A DNA stretch of 28,844 bases from Acidobacteriota bacterium (GCA_021780095.1 JAJXZK010000177.1:1-28844), one strand, 5' to 3'; positions 7,933-15,961 are shown, counted from the stretch's first letter. Notes: generated by a model from the letters alone, not told the origin. A program made the numbers and translations.

Positions 7933-8055
7933 ATGTTGCGGGCTCTCAAGAAGCAAAGGCGAAAACGCTCAGTCCATCCGCAAGGGGACACCATCTATCG
8001 TGCGGCTGCCCTAGCGGCGGCGTTGATGGTGTTGGCGGCTGCACCGTTTTTTTGA
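7933..8055 (+). CDS. Small (40-residue) membrane peptide, hypothetical
   Basis: An ATG-to-TGA frame of 40 codons. GAGGAG (7921-7926) lies 6 bases before the ATG, among the better ribosome-binding sites in the window. The peptide has a strongly basic N-terminus (MLRALKKQRRKRSVHPQ), a short linker, then an Ala/Leu-rich hydrophobic segment (RAAALAAALMVLAAAPFF) running to the end. This is the pattern of a small single-pass protein with its positive end in the cytoplasm. It occupies the otherwise empty space between the divergent DUF2393-like and DnaC-like genes. Longer frames over the same bases have no ribosome-binding site and no protein-like composition. I do not recognise the family; a role cannot be given. 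Confidence 0.5.
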   Translation: MLRALKKQRRKRSVHPQGDTIYRAAALAAALMVLAAAPFF

Positions 8056-8160
8056 TTTGGGCGAAGGCGGTTGTATGGCTGGGGTCCAAACGATCGCAGA
8101 TGGCGGTCGCACGAATGAACTTGCTGTCGTGAGAGTTTGCGTCGTGAGGAATGTCGCGAA

Positions 8161-8988
8161 CTAGAGAAAACTGGCGCGGCGCACTGTTCGGCGAAAATCA
8201 TCCCCCTGCATAAACACCGGGATGCACATTTCCTGCAGCCGCGATCGCATGCGTTCTCCGATGCGATCTCCCAGCGTTTCTTCTCGCCTGGCCCGGACGG
8301 CGGCATTGCCGGGCGTCGCGCGAGAGACATCTCGATCGGTCACGGAAGAGGACGGAGCTTGCAACATCGCCGACGGCTGATTGGGATAGTTGGTGGTGAT
8401 CAGCGTGGTTCGTTTGTCGTTGTAGCGCGTGTTCAGGATGTGCGCGACTGTATCCCAAACCCAATCTGTCGGCTTGACAGCGCCCAGCTCATCCAACAGC
8501 AATACTTCCGCCTCAAACACGGGGCGAAGAATCTCGAGCTCCGTGGTGGCGACTTGCGGATTGTAGGAGTTCTGGATCTGCTTGAGCAGGTCGCGATAAT
8601 CGCAAAAAATTCCGGTGGCGCCGCGCTGCTCAACCATTTCTCGCAGCAAGCCGACCGCGAGATGGGTTTTGCCGCAGCCGATGCTCCCGGTCAGCAAAAG
8701 ACCGCGTCCGGCGGTTTCTAGGGGATAGCCGTCGGCAAAACGGCGGGTGGTCATCAAGGCCACGCCGAGCGAGGGATCGGCACCGCGAAAGCCAGTGTCG
8801 AAGCTTTCCAGTGAGCAGTGGGTATAGCGCTGGGGAATACGGGCTTTCTGCAAGCGTAGGGTCGCCTTTTTCTCGATGCGACAGGAGCATTCGGCGGCGA
8901 ATTGTTCCCCGCCGCGACGCACCATGGTGACGCCGATGCCGCCGCAGTGAGGGCAGGTGGCGGCGGGATTGTCGGCGAATTTTTCCAT
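8161..8988 (-). CDS. DnaC/DnaI-like AAA+ ATPase (putative helicase loader)
   Basis: A 275-residue protein of the DnaC/IstB type. It starts with a zinc knuckle (C12/C15 and C34/C36; CPHCGG and CSC), followed by a linker with [16 protein letters not shown], the motif typical of DnaI/DnaC proteins ahead of the ATPase. Walker A is GSIGCGKTH (101-109), Walker B is VLLLDELGA (162-170) and sensor 1 is LITTN (196-200). The C-terminal part has an arginine-rich stretch ([11 protein letters not shown]) where the arginine finger and sensor 2 usually lie. Known relatives load the replicative DnaB helicase or assist transposases. No transposase, primosome or phage gene is adjacent, so a cellular helicase loader is the better guess. 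It ends facing the small peptide gene. Confidence 0.85.
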   Translation of the reverse strand: MEKFADNPAATCPHCGGIGVTMVRRGGEQFAAECSCRIEKKATLRLQKARIPQRYTHCSLESFDTGFRGADPSLGVALMTTRRFADGYPLETAGRGLLLTGSIGCGKTHLAVGLLREMVEQRGATGIFCDYRDLLKQIQNSYNPQVATTELEILRPVFEAEVLLLDELGAVKPTDWVWDTVAHILNTRYNDKRTTLITTNYPNQPSAMLQAPSSSVTDRDVSRATPGNAAVRARREETLGDRIGERMRSRLQEMCIPVFMQGDDFRRTVRRASFL

Positions 8989-9061
8989 GGTGAACGATTC
9001 CGGATTTCGGCTGCTTTTTCAGTATCGCAGGCCGGGGCAGGATCGATGGCGAATTCCTGGA

Positions 9062-9090
9062 TTGCAGGCTGTGGGAATCTCGCATAAACT
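9062..9090 (+). promoter_or_regulatory. Promoter of rpmE
   Basis: TTGCAG (9062-9067) is followed after 17 bases by TAAACT (9085-9090). The predicted start near 9097 gives a leader of about 28 bases to the rpmE ATG. Spacing is ideal and each box differs from consensus at only one or two bases. Confidence 0.55.
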
Positions 9091-9124
9091 AGAGGTTAGC
9101 GTTTTGAGAAAGGTTTTAGTCACC

Positions 9125-9370
9125 ATGCCGAAGCAAGGAATTCATCCGAATTACGAAACCATCCGCGTGGTATGCGCGTGCGGTCACAGTTTTGAGACCC
9201 GTTCGACCCATAAGGGCGACATCCACATGGAAATCTGCTCCAACTGCCACCCGTTTTTCACTGGCAAGCAGAAAATGATTGATACCGCCGGTCGCGTGGA
9301 GCGCTTCCGCCGGAAATATGCGCAGTCGGACTCCTCGAAGGCAGAGGCAGCCGCCGGGACCGCGAAGTAG
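9125..9370 (+). CDS. rpmE: 50S ribosomal protein L31, zinc-binding form
   Basis: An 81-residue protein matching L31 along its length: [20 protein letters not shown], the [20 protein letters not shown] core and [13 protein letters not shown]. The four zinc ligands C17, C19, C38 and C41 are present, so this is the C+ (zinc-binding) type rather than the zinc-independent paralogue used under zinc starvation. The Ala/Ser-rich C-terminal tail of about 15 residues is longer than in Escherichia coli. The ATG at 9125 fits the family start and has AAAGG about 12 bases upstream; an in-frame extension further 5' does not resemble L31. It has its own promoter and terminator. Confidence 0.96.
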   Translation: MPKQGIHPNYETIRVVCACGHSFETRSTHKGDIHMEICSNCHPFFTGKQKMIDTAGRVERFRRKYAQSDSSKAEAAAGTAK

Positions 9371-9395
9371 CGGCGTTCGCATTTGAAATACACTG

Positions 9396-9422
9396 AGGCC
9401 TCCGCCGCGGCGGGGGCCTTTT
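9396..9422 (+). terminator. Intrinsic terminator of rpmE
   Basis: AGGCCTCCGCC (9396-9406) pairs with GGCGGGGGCCT (9409-9419) with one T-G wobble, then TTTT. The inner pairs would open to give a usable loop. It lies 26 bases past the rpmE stop and 27 bases before the earliest start of the next gene. Confidence 0.75.
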
Positions 9423-9485
9423 GGTTGGCCCAGAAGCAAGTCAAAGGCGATGAAAAAGCATTGGGACAATCCGGCGGAGCATGTG

Positions 9486-10619
9486 ATGCCTGAGAGGGTT
9501 CGCGTTCCTGCGTCGCTGCAGATCGGTTCAGTTTCGATTGCGCCGGCGACGGTGCTGGCGCCGATGGCGGGCGTGACGGATACGGTATTTCGCCGATTCA
9601 TTCGCAATGCGAGCTTGTTCCATGAGGGCGCTGGATGCGAGAGCTCGTCGACGGTTTTTTCCGATGGCATTGAAGCCAGCGTGACCAATCAGCAGTCGGG
9701 CTGCGGGCTGATCATGACGGAGTTCACCTCGGCGGATGGGCTGTCGCGCATGCGCGAATCGAAGCGCAAGCGGTACCTGACGTACTACGAAGATGAACAT
9801 CCAATTGCGGCGCAACTGTTCGGATCTGACCCGGAGACGTTGTCGGAGGCGGCGCGCATTGTGGAGGATGCGGGTTTCGACATTGTGGATTTGAACCTGG
9901 GATGTCCGGCGAAACGCGTCGTCAGCTGCAATGGCGGCAGCGGACTGCTGCGGGATCTGCCGCTGATTGCGCGCATTTTTGAGCGGGTGCGAGCCGCGGT
10001 CAAAATTCCATTCACCGTGAAATTTCGCATGGGGTGGAGTGACGACAACATCGTCTGTGTGGAGCTCGCCAAGCTGGCGGAGTCGAGCGGGTTGAATGCT
10101 GTGGCGCTTCATGCGCGAACGCGTGAACAGGGCTACTCCGGGCAGGCGCGATGGGAATGGATTGGGGCCATCAAGCAGGCGGTGGCGATTCCGGTGATTG
10201 GCAATGGAGATATTCGCACGCCGGAGGATGCGTGCGCGCTGGTGGCTGAGACGCATTGCGATGCGGTGATGATTGGTCGCGCTGCGCCGGCGAATCCGTG
10301 GATTTTTCGCCAAATTGCGGAGTACACGGCCAGCGGCACCTACACCCAGCCCACGGAGTTCGATCGATACAACTTGATTCGCACGTATTTTTCCATGCTG
10401 CTGGAGCAGGAATTTCCGGACGCGACCGGCAAGATGAAGCAGTTTGCTTCCTGGTTTACCCATGGAGTTCCCGGCGGCGCGGGGTTGCGCAAGGCAATTT
10501 ATGAAGCGAAGACGGGGCCGGCAATTATTGACGCGGTTGAAAAGTTCTTTGCTACGCGCACGCACGCGGCTCCTGTCGATACTGCACGCGAGATGGAAGC
10601 ATCCGTGTTGCTGCAATAG
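9486..10619 (+). CDS. dusB: tRNA-dihydrouridine synthase, DusB-like
   Basis: A flavoenzyme that reduces uridines in tRNA to dihydrouridine using FMN and NADPH. It has the FMN-binding start of the family (TVLAPMAGVTDTVFRRFIR), LMTEF-like IMTEFTSADGL, PIAAQLFGSDPE, the catalytic-cysteine motif LNLGCPAKRVV, the KFRMGW strand with its basic pocket, LHARTREQGYSG, PVIGNGDI and MIGRAAPANPWIF, in the expected order of a TIM barrel plus helical domain. The start at 9486 is preferred because GGAG lies 6 bases upstream; an ATG at 9450 would add 12 residues but has a poorly spaced site. The DusB/NifR3 subgroup is the best fit; DusA or DusC cannot be fully excluded. It converges on the nuclease-like gene with an 18-base gap. 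Confidence 0.93.
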   Translation: MPERVRVPASLQIGSVSIAPATVLAPMAGVTDTVFRRFIRNASLFHEGAGCESSSTVFSDGIEASVTNQQSGCGLIMTEFTSADGLSRMRESKRKRYLTYYEDEHPIAAQLFGSDPETLSEAARIVEDAGFDIVDLNLGCPAKRVVSCNGGSGLLRDLPLIARIFERVRAAVKIPFTVKFRMGWSDDNIVCVELAKLAESSGLNAVALHARTREQGYSGQARWEWIGAIKQAVAIPVIGNGDIRTPEDACALVAETHCDAVMIGRAAPANPWIFRQIAEYTASGTYTQPTEFDRYNLIRTYFSMLLEQEFPDATGKMKQFASWFTHGVPGGAGLRKAIYEAKTGPAIIDAVEKFFATRTHAAPVDTAREMEASVLLQ

Positions 10620-10637
10620 CGTCGACGACCATACGCA

Positions 10638-12215
10638 TCATCTCTCGCGGCGCTTGCGGAAGACGACTCGAATCTTTTCCCGCCAGCGCTCGTCGAGCGC
10701 GATCAAGGTCCAGTCCACCTCCGGTGATACATAGCGCAACACCACTTCTGTTGCGGGATGAATGCGCAGTGCGGGCGCGATGAGATAGAGAAGTGGCGCA
10801 TCGGCGCGAAGTTGCTTGCCAGGGAAATATCCGAAGCGTTCAAGGTCGCCTTTGGCCGCGGCGCTGCCCGGCTTGTCTGCGATCGGGCGATGATGCTGAC
10901 GCACGCGTACCCAATAATCCAGCGACTGCAATGCCAGGTGCAAATCCTCATCCGCTTTGATTTCGACCACGACCAGGCGGCCCTCTCGACGCACGCCGAG
11001 CAGGTCGAGCACGGCGCGGTCCGCAGCGGAAAACGCCGGGACCTGGGCATATACGGGCTGTGGCTCAATCATTGCATCGACGGAATCGAGCGAGCGTCGC
11101 AACATGGATTCCAGCCATCGTTCTGGCTGTTGACGATAGAGCGAATCGCGTTTGTCGCCTCTGGCGCGCCTGCGAGCGGTTAGTTCGCCGACCATTTCGC
11201 GCAGCTTAGGGGCCGATTCGGCGGTCAGGAGGGCGGCGTTGACTCCGCTGCCAAAGAGAATTTCTTCCGATCGCGCAAAGTTGTTGTTCGATGCGCTGGT
11301 GCGGACACGGGCAAACTCGAGGCCGTTCCACAGCAAGCCGACTTCGCTGCCGCTGCGGAATACGACTTCCATTTCTGCGGCGGCATGGGCTGGAAGCAGC
11401 GCCTGCACCCGCTGGATGGCAGACTGAAAACGCTCGTGCGCCGCAATTGTGTTCGGTGCATGCACCAAGCGAGATTCGAAATTACCCTGATCGCTATATT
11501 CGCGCTGGTATAGTTCTTCAGTTTTTTCGTCGAGCTCGTACAGTTCCCATTTAGCGGCGCGAGAATCCATCCAAGCCATGCGAGCCGCGGTTACGGCGGA
11601 CTTGCCGCGAGGAAGAATCACGCGCAACCCTTCGTAAAGGCGTCGGCCGCCACTGTGCTCCCGGCAGTGATGCAGCCACAAAACACCGAGCGTCAGAATG
11701 CCGTCGATGAGGGACTGACTTTCTTCGCCGTTGATGGCGATTAAAGCCCAGGCGCAATTGCCGCGTACCAGGCTTCCGCGCGCATAGGAGGGGCCGAAGC
11801 TGCGCTCCAGATCCATCGCGGTGCGCAAGCCTTCTACCTGGAAGTCAGGAAAATAGCGGGGAAGGATCCGCTCCAGCAGCGGAATAAAGCGGGTTCGAAT
11901 CGAGTCCCGCTGCGATGGAAGGCGACGCTGTTGCGGCTGCAGTTCCAAGGTTTGCGGCTTGGACTGGCCCATGCGCAGCACATGGAGACGCAGGCCGGTT
12001 TTGCGCACCTTGATATCGATGACGTGGCGAACGCAGTTGCGTTCTTCCGACCACACATGCAACACGCAGTGGCCATGCTCCGTCGCGACGGTGGCGGTGG
12101 CGAGTCGCAGATCGAAAAGGATACGGCCATTTTCCAGCAGCACAGAAGCAGGCTGTTCATCGAAAAAAGTTTGCAGCTGCCGCGCGAGCTGATCTGGCGT
12201 GGGTCCGTCTACCAT
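10638..12215 (-). CDS. PD-(D/E)XK nuclease-like protein, hypothetical
   Basis: A 525-residue protein. The first 360 residues match nothing I can name: a DUF-like region with several beta segments and WLHHCREHSGGRRLYEGLRV. The C-terminal 165 residues resemble a PD-(D/E)XK nuclease fold of the NucS/RecB kind: PERWLESMLRRSLDSVD, then AVLDLLGV with D404, EGRLVVVEIKADED with E418 and K420, and ALQSLDYW with Q430. The D, ExK and Q order is the catalytic pattern of that superfamily, so DNA cleavage or DNA binding is plausible. Its ATG overlaps the stop of the upstream YfiT-like gene by 7 bases, suggesting coupled translation. The substrate and pathway are unknown; DNA repair and genome defence are both possible. 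Confidence 0.75.
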   Translation of the reverse strand: MVDGPTPDQLARQLQTFFDEQPASVLLENGRILFDLRLATATVATEHGHCVLHVWSEERNCVRHVIDIKVRKTGLRLHVLRMGQSKPQTLELQPQQRRLPSQRDSIRTRFIPLLERILPRYFPDFQVEGLRTAMDLERSFGPSYARGSLVRGNCAWALIAINGEESQSLIDGILTLGVLWLHHCREHSGGRRLYEGLRVILPRGKSAVTAARMAWMDSRAAKWELYELDEKTEELYQREYSDQGNFESRLVHAPNTIAAHERFQSAIQRVQALLPAHAAAEMEVVFRSGSEVGLLWNGLEFARVRTSASNNNFARSEEILFGSGVNAALLTAESAPKLREMVGELTARRRARGDKRDSLYRQQPERWLESMLRRSLDSVDAMIEPQPVYAQVPAFSAADRAVLDLLGVRREGRLVVVEIKADEDLHLALQSLDYWVRVRQHHRPIADKPGSAAAKGDLERFGYFPGKQLRADAPLLYLIAPALRIHPATEVVLRYVSPEVDWTLIALDERWREKIRVVFRKRRER

Positions 12216-12739
12216 CCCATCCGCTCACGCAGCGACGTGATATGGGCGGTGTGATGTCGGCCATGCCATCCGTAGAGCGCGGCGACCTGTTCAATGCTCT
12301 GGTTGCCGGATTCGGGATGTTTGTAGCCGCGCTTCGACCAGCCGGATTCATCCAGCGAGCGGAGCAGCACGACCCAGCGCGTGTGCAGAGAATCGAGGAG
12401 TTGCAGCGAGACGTCGACGGGCAGCGTGCGTGCGTCTTCCAGCTCCGCCCATAGGTTTTCTTTGTACGGAGTAATCGTGGGCCAATCTTCGGTGAGCGCA
12501 AGCCGGGTACGAGCCATGGCTTGCATGTGGCTGTCGGCGATATGATGGATGGTTTGGCGAACCGTCCAGCCGCCGTCGCGATACGGCGTATCGAGCTGGG
12601 ATTCGGAGAGACCGGCGACAGCAGCGCGCAGTTGTTTTGGCAGTTCGGCGATTTTCTGAATGGCTTCTTCGCGCTCCTGTTGGGTCAGGGTGGCGGGTCG
12701 CACAAATTTTCCAATGGGATGGCGCAGATCGTTGTTCAT
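12209..12739 (-). CDS. DinB/YfiT-family metal-dependent protein
   Basis: A 176-residue protein of the YfiT branch of the DinB superfamily. It starts with MNNDLRHPIGKF, matching the family's characteristic LRYPIGKF opening, which fixes the start at 12739 rather than an upstream in-frame start. Metal ligands are H66 (TIHHIADSH) and H159/H163 (YGWHGRHHTAHI), the three-histidine set that holds nickel or zinc in this four-helix bundle. Relatives include putative metal-dependent hydrolases and bacillithiol S-transferases; which applies here cannot be decided, since no thiol biosynthesis gene is adjacent. It is the first gene of a two-gene unit with the overlapping nuclease-like gene. Confidence 0.85.
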   Translation of the reverse strand: MNNDLRHPIGKFVRPATLTQQEREEAIQKIAELPKQLRAAVAGLSESQLDTPYRDGGWTVRQTIHHIADSHMQAMARTRLALTEDWPTITPYKENLWAELEDARTLPVDVSLQLLDSLHTRWVVLLRSLDESGWSKRGYKHPESGNQSIEQVAALYGWHGRHHTAHITSLRERMGW

Positions 12740-12914
12740 GCCATCCACGCTACCATGGAACACGGCCACAGAGCACTCAAGCGACCGCGCCCAGCGGTAT
12801 CGAATGTGTGGCGGCAATGCGTCGTTCCAGGTTGGGCTGAATCTAAAAGATAGAATTGAATCACGTGGGTGCTGAGGGGCCGGGTCACCGCGTCATTCTG
12901 AAGGAGTTATTGTT

Positions 12915-14357
12915 ATGCAACCTGCATCCGCCGACACTCGAAAGTTTTTTTACGAACACCTTGGCATCAACGAGCGGCTGCTGGAGCAGTGTTTGTCCGC
13001 GGCGTTGTCGGCGGGCGGCGATTATGCGGATCTCTATTTCGAGTACATTACCGCCAGTTCGCTGATGGTGGATGAATCGCTGGTGAAATCCGCGAGCCAG
13101 GGAATCAGCGCGGGTTGCGGATTGCGTGTGGTTTCAGGCGAGCGCACCGGGTACGCATACACAGACAATCTCTCTCCGGAACGGCTCTTGCGCGCCGCGC
13201 ATACTGCGGCGCTGATTGCGAGCGGGCCGTCGAAGCAGCAGGTACAGGGTTTCCGCGAAGCGCCGTCGGCTGGGCTGTATACCGTGGCGGTTCCGGGGGC
13301 CGATTCAGAAACATCGGCGAAGCTGGCGCTGATTCAGCGGGCGGATCGCGCGGCGCGGGCGTATGACACGCGCATCGTCCAGGTGCAGGCCAGTTTTGGC
13401 GACGAATTGCGGCGGATTCTGGTGGCCGGATCGGATGGAAGTTTTGCGACCGACACGCAGCCGATGGCGCGGTTGAATGTTTCCGTGATCGCGAAAGAAG
13501 GCGACAACATTGCGCGCGGGAGTTCGGGTGGGGGTGGCCGTGTGCTGCTGGATTTCTTTCTGACGGACAAAACGCCGGAGTATTTCGCGCTGGAAGCGGC
13601 GCGGCAGGCTGTTTTGCAACTGGGGGCGGTGCCTGCTCCAGCCGGAGAAATGCCGGTGGTTCTGGGGCCGGGATGGCCGGGAGTGCTGCTCCATGAAGCG
13701 GTCGGACACGGGCTAGAAGCGGATTTCAATCGCAAGAAAACGTCGGCGTTTGCGGGTCTTGTCGGGCAGATGGTCGCGAGCCCCAAAGTGACGGTTGTGG
13801 ATAACGGGACCATGCCGAATCGCAGAGGGAGCTTGAACGTTGACGATGAAGGCTCGCCGACGCAGGAGACGGTGCTGATTGAAAATGGCGTGCTGAAGGG
13901 TTACATGAGCGATAAGCTTTCTTCGCGGCTGATGGGCATCGCCGACACCGGCAACGGCCGCCGCGAAAGCTATCAACACATCCCGATGCCGCGTATGACC
14001 AATACTTACATGCTGGCGGGCGAGGACGATCCGGAAGACATTATCCGCAGTGTGCAGCGGGGCTTGTATGCAGTGAATTTCGGCGGCGGCCAGGTGGACA
14101 TCACCAACGGAAAATTTGTGTTCTCCGCGTCGGAAGCCTACCTGATTGAAGATGGAAAGATCACCGCCCCCGTGAAGAATGCGACCTTGATTGGTAATGG
14201 ACCAGAGTCGTTGAAGTATGTGTCCATGGTGGGGAATGATCTGAAGTTGGATGAGGGCGTGGGTACCTGCGGTAAAGCGGGGCAGAGCGTTCCGGTTGGG
14301 GTGGGTATGCCAACCATCAAGCTGGACAAAATGACTGTCGGCGGGACGGGAAATTAA
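12915..14357 (+). CDS. tldD: TldD metalloprotease subunit
   Basis: A 480-residue protein. Together TldD and TldE form a heterodimeric zinc protease that degrades or trims unfolded peptides, including leader peptides of some ribosomal natural products. The metal-binding helix HEAVGHGLEADF is at residues 260-271 with H260, E261 and H265. Other family landmarks are DYADLYFEY, MVDESLVKSASQGISAGCGLRV, GSLNVDDEGSPTQETVLIENG, GNGRRESYQHIPMPRMTNTY and the terminal GTCGKAGQSVPVGVGMPTI. AAGGAG lies 8 bases before the ATG at 12915. The tldE gene follows on the same strand 131 bases later, so both halves of the complex are encoded side by side. Confidence 0.96.
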   Translation: MQPASADTRKFFYEHLGINERLLEQCLSAALSAGGDYADLYFEYITASSLMVDESLVKSASQGISAGCGLRVVSGERTGYAYTDNLSPERLLRAAHTAALIASGPSKQQVQGFREAPSAGLYTVAVPGADSETSAKLALIQRADRAARAYDTRIVQVQASFGDELRRILVAGSDGSFATDTQPMARLNVSVIAKEGDNIARGSSGGGGRVLLDFFLTDKTPEYFALEAARQAVLQLGAVPAPAGEMPVVLGPGWPGVLLHEAVGHGLEADFNRKKTSAFAGLVGQMVASPKVTVVDNGTMPNRRGSLNVDDEGSPTQETVLIENGVLKGYMSDKLSSRLMGIADTGNGRRESYQHIPMPRMTNTYMLAGEDDPEDIIRSVQRGLYAVNFGGGQVDITNGKFVFSASEAYLIEDGKITAPVKNATLIGNGPESLKYVSMVGNDLKLDEGVGTCGKAGQSVPVGVGMPTIKLDKMTVGGTGN

Positions 14358-14403
14358 ACGACTAGGTCTCTGACCGCATATTTTCGTTGTGAGGATAGGA
14401 GAA

Positions 14404-14437
14404 TCCCAGGTCTCAAAATCGAGACCTGGGGCACCCA
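14404..14437. repeat. REP-like intergenic hairpin, copy 2
   Basis: CCCAGGTCTC (14405-14414) and GAGACCTGGG (14421-14430) form a perfect 10-pair stem with a six-base AAAATC loop. The element starts with TCCCA and ends with TGGGGCACCCA, the same termini as the copy at 5744-5776. It lies in the leader of tldE, 51 bases before its GTG start, between the two subunit genes of one complex, so it could lower or stabilise the downstream part of the transcript. Confidence 0.65.
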
Positions 14438-14488
14438 GGAGTTTTGGTAACACTTGATTCGAAAAATGCCTCTAGAAGGACATTGTTT

Positions 14489-15868
14489 GTGAAAAATGCA
14501 ACTGCCACTGTTTCTGAAAGCACGATTTCGGCCGAATTTATAACTGACATTGTTACAAAGGCATTGCGCGCCGGAGCCAGCGATGCAGAAGCTGTGTTTT
14601 CTGAAGGCGATGAGTTTGAAACCCTGGTGCGTTTAGGGCAGGTGGAGCAGCTGAAAGAAGCCGGTTCACGGGCGTTGGGCCTGCGTGTGTTCCAGGGGAA
14701 TCGCACCGCCTCGACCACGACCAGCGACCTGACCGCAGAAGGTATCGAGAAGCTAATTTCAGGCGCTATGGCCTTGGTTCAGGTGACATCGGAAGATCCC
14801 TTTGCAGGGCTGCCGGAGCCGGAGGAATTCGGAAAGCTGGCGGAGGATCTCGACCTTTATTATGACGATGTGTATTCGTTGCCTGCGGCGGAGCGGATTG
14901 AATATGCGCGGCGCACGGAAGCAGCGGCGATGGCTGCCGATGCGCGGATTCAAAACTCTGGCGGAGGCAGTTTCGACGCTGCAACCGGGCGAAAAATATT
15001 GGCGAATTCGCGCGACTTTGTCGGCGAGGTCAGGCGATCGTCATGCTCTATTGCGGCGCAGCCGATCGCCTTATCTCCGGATGGAGGGATGCAGCGCGAT
15101 TATTGGTATTCCAGCCAGCGGTCGCTGGCGCTGCTGGATTCGCCAGAGTCGGTGGGGCAAGAAGCGGCGCGGCGAACGGTGCGGAAACTGGGGGCGCGGA
15201 AGGTTCCCACGCAGCGCGTTCCGCTGGTCTTTGCGCCGGAGGTTGCCAACTCGATTCTGGGGGCGATCATCGGGGCGATAAATGGAAACGCGGTGTATCG
15301 CAGCTCATCCTTTTTGGCAGGCAAGCTGGGCGAAGTCGTCGCGGGCAGCAACCTGACGATCATCGACGATGGCACCACGCGTGGAGGATTTGGCAGCGCC
15401 CCGTTTGATGGGGAAGGCTTGCCGACGCGGCGCAAAACCGTGTTCGACAGGGGTGTCTTGACCAGCTATCTGCTGAACACCTACACGGCGCGCAAGCTCG
15501 GCCTGCGGTCCACTGGAAATGCTTCGCGAGGCTTGGCGGGCAGCCCTGGAATCAGTTGCGGAAATTTTTATCTTGAGCCGGGGGAGAAGACACCGGAGGA
15601 GATCATTGCTGCGATTCCGAAGGGTCTGTACGTGACTGACCTGATTGGACACGGCGTCAACATTGTCACTGGGGATTACTCCCATGGGGCTTCGGGGCTA
15701 TGGATTGAAAATGGGGAACTGTCTTATCCGGTGGAAGAAATCACAGTCGCGGGCAATCTGAAGGAGATGCTGCACAATCTTTCCAGCATCGGAAGCGATT
15801 TGATTTTTCGCAGCTCCGTGGCGTGTCCAACAATCGTGATTGAAGGCATGACGATCGCCGGCGAGTAG
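14489..15868 (+). CDS. tldE: TldE/PmbA subunit of the TldD-TldE protease
   Basis: A 459-residue paralogue of TldD that lacks the zinc-binding HExxxH motif, as expected for the TldE (PmbA) subunit, which shapes the active-site chamber. Landmarks are ALRAGASDAEAVFSEGDEFE, GSRALGLRVFQGNRTASTTT, VPLVFAPEVANSILG, FLAGKLGEVVAGSNLTIIDD, FDGEGLPTRRKTVFDRGVL, GNASRGLAGSPGISCGNFYL and the C-terminal GDYSHGASGLWIENGEL. GTG 14489 is preferred because AAGGA lies 8 bases upstream; a TTG at 14444 would add 15 residues but has a badly spaced site inside the edge of the repeat. It is probably co-transcribed with tldD. Confidence 0.94.
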   Translation: MKNATATVSESTISAEFITDIVTKALRAGASDAEAVFSEGDEFETLVRLGQVEQLKEAGSRALGLRVFQGNRTASTTTSDLTAEGIEKLISGAMALVQVTSEDPFAGLPEPEEFGKLAEDLDLYYDDVYSLPAAERIEYARRTEAAAMAADARIQNSGGGSFDAATGRKILANSRDFVGEVRRSSCSIAAQPIALSPDGGMQRDYWYSSQRSLALLDSPESVGQEAARRTVRKLGARKVPTQRVPLVFAPEVANSILGAIIGAINGNAVYRSSSFLAGKLGEVVAGSNLTIIDDGTTRGGFGSAPFDGEGLPTRRKTVFDRGVLTSYLLNTYTARKLGLRSTGNASRGLAGSPGISCGNFYLEPGEKTPEEIIAAIPKGLYVTDLIGHGVNIVTGDYSHGASGLWIENGELSYPVEEITVAGNLKEMLHNLSSIGSDLIFRSSVACPTIVIEGMTIAGE

Positions 15869-15880
15869 AACGGGTAGAAA

Positions 15881-15934
15881 AGCAGGTCCCTCCGCTACGC
15901 GCGCCACAAACGGCGCCCTCCGGTCGGGATGATA
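15881..15934. repeat. Imperfect intergenic hairpin element
   Basis: This element lies between the convergent tldE and egtD genes. TCCC/GGGA (15887-15890 with 15926-15929), CCG/CGG (15892-15894 with 15921-15923) and GCGCC/GGCGC (15901-15905 with 15912-15916) give a nested imperfect hairpin bounded by AGCAGG and GATGATAA. It resembles dispersed AGCAGGTCCCTC...CGGGATGA elements that I associate with acidobacterial genomes, from memory only. It may also act as a bidirectional terminator. Confidence 0.4.
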
Positions 15935-15961
15935 ATTTCCTTTTATTTCACGTATTTCTTT

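Noticed and set aside
7875..8132. 85-codon frame overlapping the 40-residue peptide in another phase
   Set aside because: No ribosome-binding site and poor protein-like composition; the 7933 frame has both a good site and a coherent membrane segment.
8073..8162. 29-codon frame after the 40-residue peptide (starts ATG GCT GGG)
   Set aside because: A weak AAGG lies upstream, but the frame is very short, has no recognisable feature and overlaps the end of the DnaC-like gene.
9528..10616. Long antisense frame (362 codons) across the tRNA-dihydrouridine synthase gene
   Set aside because: It is Arg/His/Gln-rich without domain character and lies exactly opposite a clear enzyme gene; this is the usual by-product of high-GC codon bias.
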